Assembly (NCBI RefSeq): GCF_009830105.1
Contig: NZ_WURB01000023.1
Location: 1 to 64,000 of the forward strand
Direction of reading: 5' to 3'
From: Microvirga makkahensis
GTDB lineage: Bacteria > Pseudomonadota > Alphaproteobacteria > Rhizobiales > Beijerinckiaceae
Length of the DNA: 64,000 nt
The translations under genes were made by a program, and so were the position numbers. The notes under the pieces were generated by a model. It was given only the letters and a program-made list of their open reading frames with translations, was not told the origin of the DNA and did no database searches. The number at the start of each line of letters is the position of its first letter. Within the stretch, counting starts at the first letter, position 1. This document shows, piece by piece, positions 55,134-63,716 of the stretch.

Positions 55134-56860
55134 TGACGAATGGAAGAAAGCCTGCCTCGCTCCCGCGCGCGGCTTATGCCGACATGTTCGGCCCCACCAG
55201 GGGCGACAGGATCAGGCTCGCCGATACATCTCTCGTCATCGAGGTCGAGAAGGACTTCACGACCTATGGCGAGGAAGTGAAGTTCGGGGGCGGCAAGGTC
55301 ATTCGCGACGGGATGGGACAGGGACAGACGACTCGTGCCGGAGGCGCGGTCGACACCGTCATCACCAATGCGGTCATTCTCGATCACTGGGGTATTGTGA
55401 AGGGTGATATCGGCGTCAAGGGCGGGCGAATCACCGGGATCGGCAAGGCCGGCAACCCCGATGTGCAGCCGAATGTCGATATCATCATCGGCCCGGGCAC
55501 GGAGATCATCGCCGGCGAAGGCAAGATCGTCACGGCGGGCGGCTTCGACTCGCACATCCACTTCATCTGTCCGCAGCAGATCGAAGAGGCGCTGATGTCA
55601 GGCATCACGACGATGCTCGGCGGCGGCACGGGGCCGGCCACCGGCACTTTCGCCACTACCTGCACGCCGGGGCCTTGGCACATAGCCCGCATGATCGAAG
55701 CCGCGGACGCCTTTCCCATGAATCTCGCCTTCACGGGCAAGGGCAACGCCTCACAGCCCGGCGCGCTTGAGGAAATGATCGAGGCGGGCGCCTGCGCCCT
55801 CAAGCTGCACGAAGATTGGGGCACCACGCCCGCGGCCATCGATTGCTGCCTCTCGGTGGCCGATGCCTACGACGTGCAGGTGATGATCCACACCGACACG
55901 CTCAACGAGTCCGGATTCGTGGAGGATACGATTGCAGCCTTCAAGGGGCGCACGATCCACGCCTTCCACACGGAAGGGGCGGGCGGTGGTCACGCTCCGG
56001 ACATCATCAAGGTGGCCGGGCTCCCCAACGTGCTGCCGTCATCCACGAATCCCACGCGCCCGTATACGGTCAACACCATCGACGAGCATCTCGACATGCT
56101 CATGGTCTGCCACCATCTGGATCCGTCGATCCCCGAGGATCTGGCTTTCGCCGAGAGCCGCATCCGCAAGGAGACCATCGCGGCTGAGGATATCCTTCAC
56201 GACATCGGCGCGCTCTCTATGATGTCATCCGACAGCCAAGCCATGGGCCGCGTCGGCGAGGTCATCATCCGCACCTGGCAGACAGCCCATAAGATGAGAA
56301 CGCAGCGCGGGCCGCTGCCCGGCGAGACCGGCAACAACGACAACCTGCGTGTTCGGCGCTATGTGGCGAAATACACGATCAACCCTGCGATTGCCCATGG
56401 AGTGTCCCGGCATATCGGCTCTGTCGAAGCCGGAAAGCTCGCCGATCTTGTGGTCTGGACGCCGGCCTTCTTCGGCGTGAAGCCCGATCTCGTCATCAAG
56501 GGCGGCGCCATCGCGGCGGCCCTCATGGGCGACCCGAACGCCTCGATCCCGACACCGCAGCCGGTGCATTACCGTCCCATGTTCGGAGCCTACGGTCGAG
56601 CGCTGGCGGCAACCTCGCTCACCTTCGTGTCCAAGGCGGCTGTCGAGAATGGACTTGCAGGCAGGCTTGGAGTCCAGAAGCCCCTCGTCGCCGTCGAGAA
56701 CGTTCGCGGCGGCATCGGCAAGAAGGACATGGTGCTGAACAGCGCTACGCCGGTCATCGAGGTAGACCCAGAGACCTATGACGTTCGCGCCGACGGCGAA
56801 CTGCTGGTCTGCGAGCCAGCCGAAGTTCTTCCCATGGCACAAAGATACTTCCTGTTCTGA
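55133..56860 (+). CDS. ureC: Urease alpha subunit
   Basis: 575 residues, catalytic subunit of the cytosolic nickel enzyme that hydrolyses urea to ammonia and carbamate. Nickel ligands: GGFDSHIHF, the carbamylated lysine in [10 protein letters not shown], and [12 protein letters not shown]. Flap cysteine in MVCHHLD, nickel-site Asp in [11 protein letters not shown]. The start [17 protein letters not shown] and end [12 protein letters not shown] are typical. Complete and apparently functional. Confidence 0.98.
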   Translation: MTNGRKPASLPRAAYADMFGPTRGDRIRLADTSLVIEVEKDFTTYGEEVKFGGGKVIRDGMGQGQTTRAGGAVDTVITNAVILDHWGIVKGDIGVKGGRITGIGKAGNPDVQPNVDIIIGPGTEIIAGEGKIVTAGGFDSHIHFICPQQIEEALMSGITTMLGGGTGPATGTFATTCTPGPWHIARMIEAADAFPMNLAFTGKGNASQPGALEEMIEAGACALKLHEDWGTTPAAIDCCLSVADAYDVQVMIHTDTLNESGFVEDTIAAFKGRTIHAFHTEGAGGGHAPDIIKVAGLPNVLPSSTNPTRPYTVNTIDEHLDMLMVCHHLDPSIPEDLAFAESRIRKETIAAEDILHDIGALSMMSSDSQAMGRVGEVIIRTWQTAHKMRTQRGPLPGETGNNDNLRVRRYVAKYTINPAIAHGVSRHIGSVEAGKLADLVVWTPAFFGVKPDLVIKGGAIAAALMGDPNASIPTPQPVHYRPMFGAYGRALAATSLTFVSKAAVENGLAGRLGVQKPLVAVENVRGGIGKKDMVLNSATPVIEVDPETYDVRADGELLVCEPAEVLPMAQRYFLF

Positions 56861-56862
56861 TC

Positions 56863-57345
56863 ATGATCCGCGCCACATCCATCATTCGCCGCGAAGCCGT
56901 CGAGACCGACCGCATCGTCGACATCATCACCCTCGACCACGGTGACCGCCACCGCCGCCGGATCATGCTGAACGCCGATGGCGGAACCACGTTCCTCCTC
57001 GACCTCGACAGGGCCGACGTACTGGAGGACGGAGACGCCATACGTCTCGACAGCGGCTGGCTCGTGGAGGTAAAGGCGGCCCCCGAAAGACTGATAGAAG
57101 TCTCCACGCCGGACTCCCTGAATCTGCTCACCCTGGCCTGGCACATCGGCAATCGGCATGTGCCTGCGGAGATTGCCAGGGAGGCGATCTACATCGCCTA
57201 CGATCACGTGTTGCTCGACATGCTGCAGGGTCTCGGAGCCAGGACGGAGATCGTCGAGCGTCCGTTCCGCCCGGTGCGCGGGGCTTACCATCAGCACGGG
57301 CACGGCGGTCATCACGGTCACCATCATGGCCGTGGCCATGGATGA
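56863..57345 (+). CDS. ureE: Urease accessory nickel metallochaperone UreE
   Basis: 160 residues. N-terminal peptide-binding domain (DIITLDHGDRHRRRI), metal-binding domain with LAWHIGNRHVPAEI and the dimer-interface His. The C-terminus from residue ~143 is a histidine-rich tail ([18 protein letters not shown]) able to store several nickel ions. Overlaps ureF. Confidence 0.94.
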   Translation: MIRATSIIRREAVETDRIVDIITLDHGDRHRRRIMLNADGGTTFLLDLDRADVLEDGDAIRLDSGWLVEVKAAPERLIEVSTPDSLNLLTLAWHIGNRHVPAEIAREAIYIAYDHVLLDMLQGLGARTEIVERPFRPVRGAYHQHGHGGHHGHHHGRGHG

Positions 57346-58036
57346 GGCGCTCCCACCGCAGGCCGTGGAGAAAGGCCAGGGCATCCTGCCGCTGTTCGCC
57401 TGGCTGTCTCCGTCCTACCCGGTCGGCTGCTATGCGTATTCCCACACGCTGGAATGGGCGGTCGAAGCAGGGGACGTGGCGGACAAGGAGGCGCTCGTTG
57501 CATGGTTGAGGGACCAGATGACGCTCGGCTTCGGCCGCAACGACGCGATTCTGCTGAGCCATGCCTACCGGGCCGTGGAGGCAGGCCATGAAGCCGCGCT
57601 CGTGAATGTCAACGAACTCGCGCTCGCGTTCTCCCCCTCCGCCGAGTTGTACCTCGAGACGAGCCAGCAGGGGCGCAGCTTCCTTGACGCGACCCTCGCC
57701 GCTTGGCCCGCTCCAGGTTTGCTCGATTTAGACGGCGATGTGGCATTTCCCGTTGCCATGGGCATGGCGGCTGCGGCGCATCGCGTTCCTCTGCCGCTCA
57801 CTCTGAACGCCTACCTCTTCGGGCTTGTGCAAACGCTCGTCTCGGCAGCGATCCGGCTCGCGCCGATCGGGCAGACGGCCGGCATCCGGGTCTGCAGCAC
57901 CTTGGCGCCGACGGTGCAGGAGGTTGCCAAGCAGGCTATCGGCTTGTCTCTCGACGATATCGGCAGCGCGACATTCCGGGCCGATCTCGGCTCCTTTCAT
58001 CATGAAAATCAATATACGAGGCTTTTCCGCTCATGA
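57326..58036 (+). CDS. ureF: Urease accessory protein UreF
   Basis: 236 residues from ATG 57326 (ATG 57338 is an alternative); both fall in the ureE tail. UreF gates GTP hydrolysis of UreG in the nickel-loading complex. [55 protein letters not shown] and [16 protein letters not shown] are conserved. Overlaps ureG by 4 bp. Confidence 0.93.
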   Translation: MAVAMDEALPPQAVEKGQGILPLFAWLSPSYPVGCYAYSHTLEWAVEAGDVADKEALVAWLRDQMTLGFGRNDAILLSHAYRAVEAGHEAALVNVNELALAFSPSAELYLETSQQGRSFLDATLAAWPAPGLLDLDGDVAFPVAMGMAAAAHRVPLPLTLNAYLFGLVQTLVSAAIRLAPIGQTAGIRVCSTLAPTVQEVAKQAIGLSLDDIGSATFRADLGSFHHENQYTRLFRS

Positions 58037-58656
58037 AATCCCAGACAGGACCTCTTCGCGTTGGCATTGGTGGGCCGGTCGGCTCAGGCAAGACCGCCTT
58101 GATGGAGGCGCTCTGCAAGACCTTCCGCGAGCGCTACGACATCTGTGCCATCACCAACGACATCTACACCAAGGAGGATGCCCGTCTCCTGACGGTGGCG
58201 GGTGCCCTTCCGGTGGAGCGTATCATGGGCGTGGAGACTGGCGGTTGCCCACACACAGCGATTCGGGAGGACGCTTCGATCAATCTCGCGGCCATCTCAA
58301 CCATGCGCAAACGCTTTCCGGTGCTCGACATTGTGCTGGTAGAGTCCGGCGGCGACAATCTGGCCGCAACCTTCTCGCCCGAACTTGCGGATTTGACGAT
58401 CTATGTCATCGACGTGGCAGGAGGCGAGAAGATCCCACGCAAGGGCGGACCCGGCATTACCCGATCGGACCTTCTGGTGGTGAACAAAATCGACCTTGCG
58501 CCCTACGTGGGCGCGGATCTCGCTATCATGGAGGAGGACACGAAGCGCATGCGCGGCCAGCGCCCCTATGTCTTCAGCAACATCCGTGGCGGTGTCGGCG
58601 TCAACGTCATCGCGCAATTCATCGAACGAGCCGGCGGCCTTGCCGCAGGCGCCTGA
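58033..58656 (+). CDS. ureG: Urease accessory GTPase UreG
   Basis: 207 residues. SIMIBI-class GTPase: P-loop [35 protein letters not shown], the metal-binding CPH in [34 protein letters not shown] and [14 protein letters not shown]. Provides energy for nickel insertion together with UreD, UreE and UreF. Confidence 0.97.
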   Translation: MKSQTGPLRVGIGGPVGSGKTALMEALCKTFRERYDICAITNDIYTKEDARLLTVAGALPVERIMGVETGGCPHTAIREDASINLAAISTMRKRFPVLDIVLVESGGDNLAATFSPELADLTIYVIDVAGGEKIPRKGGPGITRSDLLVVNKIDLAPYVGADLAIMEEDTKRMRGQRPYVFSNIRGGVGVNVIAQFIERAGGLAAGA

Positions 58657-58668
58657 GAGGAGCATCTC

Positions 58669-59241
58669 ATGAGATTGAAGCATTCCCTTCTTGTTCTTCC
58701 CATGATGGGGGCGGCCATGCCGGCCGCTGCCCATACGGGCAGTCATGCCGCTTCAGGTTTAGTCGGTGGTTTTGCACATCCCTTCGGTGGTCTTGATCAC
58801 ATCCTGGCCATGATAGCGGTCGGCCTATTCGCCGCCGTGCTCGGTGGGCGGGCTCTCTGGGCTGTTCCGGCGACCTTCGCCTCCATGATGCTCGTCGGCG
58901 GCGTCATGGGCTTCATGGGCATTGAAATTCCTGCCGTCGAGGCGGGCATTGCTCTTTCAGTGGTTTTCTTCGGCGCAGTTCTGGCTGCCAGGATCCGCTG
59001 CCGCATCTCCATAGCCGTGATACCGACCGGAATGTTTGCCATCTTCCATGGCTACGCCCATGGAGCTGAGATGCCGATGGAAGCCGCAGCAGCCCTCTAT
59101 TGTTTCGGCTTTGTCTCGGCGACCGTTCTTTTGCATGGGGCAGGCCTCGCATTAGGTACTGTCTTTAGTCACCGCCAGATGATTCACCTCTGGGCGGGTG
59201 CGGGCATCAGCATTGCAGGCGTCGTTCTGTCGCTGAGTTGA
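58669..59241 (+). CDS. ureJ: HupE/UreJ family nickel transporter
   Basis: 190 residues. Signal-like start cut near AAAHTGSH, then GFAHPFGGLDHILAMIAVGLFAAVLGG with the HPxxGxDH metal motif and about six membrane helices. IFHGYAHGAEMP is also typical. Located as last gene of the urease operon, so nickel is the likely substrate. Paralogue of hupE at 24636-25271. Confidence 0.92.
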   Translation: MRLKHSLLVLPMMGAAMPAAAHTGSHAASGLVGGFAHPFGGLDHILAMIAVGLFAAVLGGRALWAVPATFASMMLVGGVMGFMGIEIPAVEAGIALSVVFFGAVLAARIRCRISIAVIPTGMFAIFHGYAHGAEMPMEAAAALYCFGFVSATVLLHGAGLALGTVFSHRQMIHLWAGAGISIAGVVLSLS

Positions 59242-59537
59242 GGTTGGCGACCAGGAGCAGCGGGCATATCAATCCCGTCACTATCAATCGGCACGGGTAG
59301 TATGAGAAACCTCGACGCAGAGCTGTACCGCTGTGTCGGAAGGTCTGCTGCTGGCACGGAGCAGAAGTAAGCCGAACTTCCGCTCCGAGGTCGAATGCAG
59401 TCGTTCCGGCCCGGGGCTTTCAGTCAAGTTTCGGAAAGAATTTTGGTACGCAAAGCTGGTGCAAAGCGGGTTGACCTGACCGGGTGGAATTGGACCAGGT
59501 TGATTGAGAGGATTGACCTGGAACCGAGAAGCTCAAG
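59242..59537. other. Intergenic region between ureJ and the transposase remnant
   Basis: About 300 bp without a recognisable gene. The urease transcript should end here but I see no strong T-tailed hairpin. A repeated TTGACCTG motif (59470-59477 and 59512-59519) near the right side may mark the old left end of the insertion sequence. Confidence 0.4.
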
Positions 59538-60110
59538 ATGCCGAGGGAAAGGTTCAGTTCGGAGCAGATCATCACGAAGCTGCGCCGGATTGAGGTGCGA
59601 CTGATCCAAGGCAAGAGCATCACGCTCGCCTGCAAGGAGGGCGCCATCTCGTAGCAGAGCTACTTTCGCTGATGCAAGGAATACGGAGGCTTGCAGATCG
59701 AGCAGACCAAGCGCCTGAAGGAGCGGGAGAACGCTCGCTTGCGCCGGCTCGTCGCTTACCTCTCTCTGGAGAAGAAAATTCTCAAGGACATCTCTCAGGG
59801 AAACTTGTAAGCCCCGAGCGGCGCCGGCGGGCGGTGAGCCGCATCCGGGAGAAGTGCGGCCTCTCGGAGCGCCACGCCTGCCGCATCGTCAACCAACTGC
59901 GGGAAGCACAGCGCTATGTGCCCACTCTTCGGGCTGGCGAGGAGGCGCTGACCCAAGCCAACATCGCGCTCGTCTCGCAGTATAGCCGCTACGGCTATCG
60001 GCGGATCACCGCCCTGCGGCAGCGGATCGGCTGGAAGGTGGGACGGGATCGGGTGCAGCGCATCTGGCGTCGCGAGGTGCTCGAGGTTCCGAAGATGTAC
60101 TCATGCGACC
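59538..60110 (+). mobile_element. Decayed IS3-family (IS407-like) transposase orfA/orfB
   Basis: OrfA starts MPRERFSSEQIITKLRRIEV ... ITLACKEGAIS and is broken by TAG at 59652 and by a TGA a few codons later where the family has Trp (YFRW); beyond, EYGGLQIEQTKRLKERENARLRRLVA is still recognisable. OrfB begins near 59805 (VSPERRRRAVSRIREKCGLSERHACRIV ... SRYGYRRITALRQRIGWKVGRDRVQRIWRREVLEVPK) and ends abruptly before the DDE catalytic core. No complete terminal inverted repeats seen. Non-functional. Confidence 0.85.
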
Positions 60111-60237
60111 TTACGGGTGAGCGCTCGACGAAGCGGTTCATGAACTGGCGTCCTAACCTACCAGATGGGGTCTGGGCTGGAGGAGGCGGAACGGGCCTCA
60201 AGATTGGCGGCCAGCCTCCAGCCGAGAGGGTGTCGCC

Positions 60238-60812
60238 ATGCCTCGCGACCGGCAGCGCCTGACACCCGGGAGCGGACCCAAGTTGAAATTGGCGACGCTC
60301 ATCCCGAGTGGCTTGAGCAAGCCCGGTGCCCACATCCAATGCGTACTCACCTATGGCTCAGGCGAGATGATCCGAGCCCACATCAGATTGCACGATTGTG
60401 GCGGACAACCGGGGTTGTTGTTCCAAGGATGCTGGCAGACATGCTCTGGTCTCTTCCGTCAGGCACTTCGGCGGACTGCAGTGGTATGCAGTCCGCCCAA
60501 AACCACGCGGTGGGTTCGGGTGCTGCATCGCCCCCTCGGGGCCAGGTTCTTCGCTGGCCGTCACCCTTGGGCCGCAGGGCTGCTTATGCCTCGCAGTTCC
60601 TCGATCCCATCGGGCGGGCATGGCGGACGAAGGCAAAGGTCAAAGCGGCTCTGCTCGGAGATGAGGACCCGGATGCGTGGGATCTGCCCCCAAGCGCAAG
60701 GGAATGCGGTGGACCACTCACGACAAATGGGCGGCTCTCTACGATGCCGCTGAGGAGAGGATCGATTTCCGTTGTATGCTCGCTCTTGCCCGTTTGATGG
60801 GGCGCGGCTAGT
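60238..60812 (+). pseudogene. Frameshifted conserved hypothetical protein
   Basis: The pieces MPRDRQRLTPGSGPKLKLATL (frame 1), HFGGLQWYAV (another frame, ~60460), AAYASQFLDPIGRAWRTKAKVKAALLGDEDPDAWDLPP and finally KRKGMRWTTHDKWAALYDAAEERIDFRC ... ARLMGRG with stop at 60812 belong together. They follow the order of a ~190-residue hypothetical protein that I recall from Rhizobiales, where it often accompanies mobile DNA. At least two frameshifts. Function of intact relatives is unknown. Confidence 0.7.
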
Positions 60813-60890
60813 CAAGAAGCCTCGAGTTGAGAAATGAGCCGCCAAGGCCTTTGGGTGCGCATTCTTTAGAAGGGCGACGACGGGGTTTAC

Positions 60891-61928
60891 ATGAACCAGA
60901 TGCTGAGGGGGCAGCGGCATTTGCCGCTCGATTTCTTGCGTGGTCTAGCCGCCTTTGGCATTGCCGTGTACCACTATCTTATATGGACTAAGGTTACGAG
61001 GATAGATAGCCTTGGGCGCTTTGGCGTCTATACGTTCTTTATATTATCCGCCCTCACGATGAGCATGGTCTATACCGGGCAGTTCTCCAAAGGACTTACC
61101 GCGTCAAAGTTGAGGGCATTCTACCGAAACCGGTTTGCTCGAATTGTCCCGCTTCTCTGCGCAGTCGCAGTCATCAACTTCGTACGGAGCCTGGGCTTCT
61201 CTGACCAGATTCTCGGTGGTCTCGTTAAGGCATTTCTGACGGGCACTACCTTGTTTTCACTGCAATTGCCCGGCTACCTGTCAAACTCAACGGGAGCTTG
61301 GTCGCTCGGAATTGAGATGGTGTTTTATGCCGTATTTCCGGTCATTATTATTCTGGCGAAGACTAGCCGGACTAAAGAGTTGGTAGCTGGCCTTCTCATC
61401 CTGCTGGCCGGCCAGCAAGCACTACTGCTTCTTCTGTCGAATGAGTTCCAGAACGATGCGCGCTCACACTGGAGATACTTCTCTACACCCTTGATGTTCG
61501 CACCATTCTTTGCAATCGGACTTCTGATATATTTTAGGCCGCTCCCGAACCTGAGAGGAAGTTTCTGGATTGGAGTTGGCCTTTTCAGTGCTGCGATGGC
61601 CTCATCGCTGTTTTTGACAGCTGCTGTTGTACATTCCCCATTGTACTTTTTATCCTTGACCGCGGCTTGCGGCGTAAGTGTTGCTCTCCTGTATCAATCT
61701 GAAGTCCCGCATGCCTTGAGTAAAGTATCGGTATTCATCGGCAATATTAGCTATTCACTGTATTTGACGCATACCTTCGCGTTTCGTATCAGCTCCCCCG
61801 TAGCAAAGACGATGGGGCTTTCTGCACCGCTGTCGTTTGCCGTCTTCCTATTATTTGCATCTGCTTTGGCCTATCTATCATTTCGCCTTTTCGAGATGCC
61901 AGCACGAAACTATCTGCGAGCAAAATGA
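60891..61928 (+). CDS. Membrane acyltransferase (acyltransferase 3 family)
   Basis: 345 residues, about ten transmembrane helices. PLDFLRGLAAFGIAVYHY carries the family's catalytic-region pattern (RGxAA...YH), followed by VYTFFILSAL, FYRNRFARIVPLL and AWSLGIEMVFYAVFPVI; the C-terminus has ISYSLYLTHTF. Such enzymes O-acetylate exopolysaccharide, lipopolysaccharide or Nod-factor-like glycans. Base composition is clearly AT-richer than the neighbours and it lies among mobile-element debris, so recent horizontal acquisition is likely. Confidence 0.9.
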   Translation: MNQMLRGQRHLPLDFLRGLAAFGIAVYHYLIWTKVTRIDSLGRFGVYTFFILSALTMSMVYTGQFSKGLTASKLRAFYRNRFARIVPLLCAVAVINFVRSLGFSDQILGGLVKAFLTGTTLFSLQLPGYLSNSTGAWSLGIEMVFYAVFPVIIILAKTSRTKELVAGLLILLAGQQALLLLLSNEFQNDARSHWRYFSTPLMFAPFFAIGLLIYFRPLPNLRGSFWIGVGLFSAAMASSLFLTAAVVHSPLYFLSLTAACGVSVALLYQSEVPHALSKVSVFIGNISYSLYLTHTFAFRISSPVAKTMGLSAPLSFAVFLLFASALAYLSFRLFEMPARNYLRAK

Positions 61929-62000
61929 GCATCTTGGGAGCAAATTGTTCGCACAAACGTTCCCGCTAAGACGAGCGACCCCCACCTCCGGCCTTTAAGA

Positions 62001-62165
62001 ATGCGTTTACCTTTCGGGCGCAGCCTCTTCCTGTGCCTTGGCGGCACGGCTGTTCCCTCGATGGCCGCCCGGGCGGCCCACTTGGAGCGCCAGCAGAATG
62101 GGCGCTCTTTCTTTGCGGGACTAGCACCAGGCGACGGCCCGGCAGAGGCGCGGGAGAGCCTTTAG
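62001..62165 (+). CDS. Possible small exported peptide, weak
   Basis: A 54-codon frame MRLPFGRSLFLCLGGTAVPSMAARAAHLE... has a signal-peptide-like start but no ribosome-binding site of note and no recognised family. Its stop overlaps the end of the minus-strand small gene. Could equally be chance. Confidence 0.2.
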   Translation: MRLPFGRSLFLCLGGTAVPSMAARAAHLERQQNGRSFFAGLAPGDGPAEARESL

Positions 62166-62377
62166 CCCTCGCAGCGGGGCCGGATTAGCGGCTGCGCCTG
62201 ATTGGCCAGCCAGCGCGGGCGCATGCTGACGACCCAGTGGCGAACCGAGGCTTTGGCGCCAGACAGGCCCGTCTCACAATCTACGAGCTTGGGAGCCCTG
62301 GACCGGTCGTAGTGAAAGAGGTCGTCCTCGGCACGATGGCGAGCGGTCCCTCTGTAGGTAGCATTCTGCGGGTTCAT
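62162..62377 (-). CDS. Small hypothetical protein downstream of repeat copy B
   Basis: 71 residues from ATG 62377 with agggga about 8 bases upstream. Starts MNPQNATYRGTARHRAEDDLF and ends RWLANQAQPLIRPRCEG; basic, no signal peptide, no family recognised. The conserved repeat copy B lies about 170 bp upstream in the same orientation as copy A upstream of the RTX gene, which supports transcription of this gene. Confidence 0.4.
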   Translation of the reverse strand: MNPQNATYRGTARHRAEDDLFHYDRSRAPKLVDCETGLSGAKASVRHWVVSMRPRWLANQAQPLIRPRCEG

Positions 62378-62549
62378 GAGCGTTCCCCTGTTCTTTGGGT
62401 CTAGAGAACGGCGGAGCATTTGCAGAGTTCCCTCGAAGTAGTCCCGGGAGCAAACTCCGAGGGAGCTCACGCTCGCAATGGCAGCAATACGAATCGTAGC
62501 AATTTCCACTCTCGTGCCGACGCGGTGCCGGTACGGACTTCGAAAGACA

Positions 62550-62765
62550 AAAAAGCTCCAGCAGGTGAGCAATTTTCTTCAAACGTATCAATACGGCGCC
62601 CCTGGCCGGGGCAAGTCTATACGGGAATCTCAAGCACTTACGTCGAGTGGGACAGTTGGAACATGCCATATGTTCCCAAGACAATTTGCCTCGATTGTCC
62701 CACCTCCAAGAGCGCCCGAAATTACCCAATGAAAACCGCCGCCCCGGCTGGACCCCGGAACGGCG
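62550..62765 (-). repeat. ~215-bp non-coding module, copy B (other copy at 44962-45180)
   Basis: Shares with copy A, on the minus strand, GGTGGGACAATCGAGGCAAA, ACTGTCCCACTCGACGTAA and GTATAGACTTGCCCCGGC at the same spacing. The outer inverted repeat GTGGGACA/TGTCCCAC is intact. The inner one is stronger here: GGAACAT / ATGTTCC around ATGGC. Where copy A reads GGAAC/GTTTC, pairing is kept through a G-T pair, which looks like conservation of structure. Confidence 0.7.
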
Positions 62766-62895
62766 GCGGAAATCGCAAGGCAGAAGCTCACGAGAAGCCT
62801 CGACAAATACAACGCCGTACAGAGGCTCGGCTGGCAGGACTGATCCCGACCTGGTCCAACGATCATCGCTGCCTCCAAGGTTGGGAGATCGGGCG

Positions 62896-63373
62896 ATGAG
62901 CAGCCGTCTCCCTTGGTTCAGATGCCGCCCCGCTCCGCTTCTTGCCGAAATCGCCGGCTTGGGACCTGACGAGGAATTCATTGACCTCGTGGTACGCCTG
63001 CGCATCTTTGAGACGGGTGGGCCCATAGATGAAACGAGCCACTCCCTCTCACGCTGCACTGGCCTGCGTGAGAATAAGGTCGTCGCAGCGGTCGATGCAT
63101 TGATCACAGCCGGAAAGCTCAAGCGGCTTGCCGACCGGCGCTTGGACAGCGCTTCCACTCATAACGAGCTTGCTTGGACGTATGAGCGGCAGCACGAACA
63201 ATAAGGCTGGAAGAGCAAGTGCCAAGAAACGCGCCCAAATCCGCTCTGAAGAATGTGAATTGGAACGAAGCGAAGAAGCTCAATACATCCAACAAAAGGG
63301 CTCAACGCCCGTTGAACGCCCGAGCGACCACAAAGAAGCAGATACAGAGAAAGAAAAGAAGAAGAATGATTGA
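62896..63373 (+). pseudogene. DUF1376-like protein split by a +1 frameshift
   Basis: From ATG 62896: SSRLPWFRCRPAPLLAEIAGLGPDEEFIDLVVRLRIFETGGPID... AVDALITAGKLKRL ... LAWTYERQHEQ, then TAA at 63202. The pattern (WFR-x-P, helix, periods with GGP, winged-helix-like repeats, ITAGKL) resembles DUF1376, a phage/plasmid replication-associated domain. The next frame (+1) continues NKAGRASAKKRAQ... KEADTEKEKKKND to 63373, exactly the kind of basic-to-charged tail these proteins have. One extra base in gaacaataag breaks the gene. A short functional form of 102 residues is possible. Confidence 0.5.
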
Positions 63374-63382
63374 TCGCTCTCC

Positions 63383-63427
63383 GTTCGGCATAGCCCGCCC
63401 CTTAGAGGAGGGCGGGCTATGCCGAAC
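63383..63427. repeat. Perfect 18-bp inverted repeat (strong hairpin)
   Basis: GTTCGGCATAGCCCGCCC (63383-63400) and its exact complement (63410-63427) flank the 9-base loop CTTAGAGGA. Without a T-tract on either side. It lies 10 bp after the DUF1376-like frame, so it may be a bidirectional terminator, or a REP/IS-end type palindrome. Confidence 0.85.
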
Positions 63428-63551
63428 TCCCGCCTGGACCGCCGCACGGGCCGCCGGGATCCAGCTCATGCCACCACTCCAACGGCGGCGGTGTTCGTCA
63501 GCGAGGGCACTCCGGCCTTCACGGCATGGCATCGGGCTATCGGCCCAAGGC

Positions 63552-63716
63552 ATGTCCGCCACGACTCACGTCGGCTCTACAGGTCGCTGGTGCCGGACGG
63601 AATGGCCATGCGATCCGCTCATCGCCTGGGAGCAGGCTAAGGGCCTGTTCTTGGATCTTCCGCCAGAGGATCAGGACCACTGCTCCCGCCTGGCCAATCG
63701 CTATCTCGGCTTCTGA
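63552..63716 (+). CDS. Possible small protein, weak
   Basis: 54 codons from ATG 63552; the C-terminal part CDPLIAWEQAKGLFLDLPPEDQDHCSRLANRYLGF looks like a genuine helical domain (hydrophobic and charged residues in proper alternation), unlike random frames nearby. No family recognised, and the ribosome-binding site (aagg 2 bases before ATG) is badly spaced. May be the tail of a decayed gene. Confidence 0.3.
   Translation: MSATTHVGSTGRWCRTEWPCDPLIAWEQAKGLFLDLPPEDQDHCSRLANRYLGF

Noticed and set aside
63219..63716. 165-codon plus-strand frame starting GTG 63219
   Set aside because: It crosses the perfect palindrome and only its last ~50 codons look protein-like; the first part is better explained by the +1-frame tail of the DUF1376-like gene.
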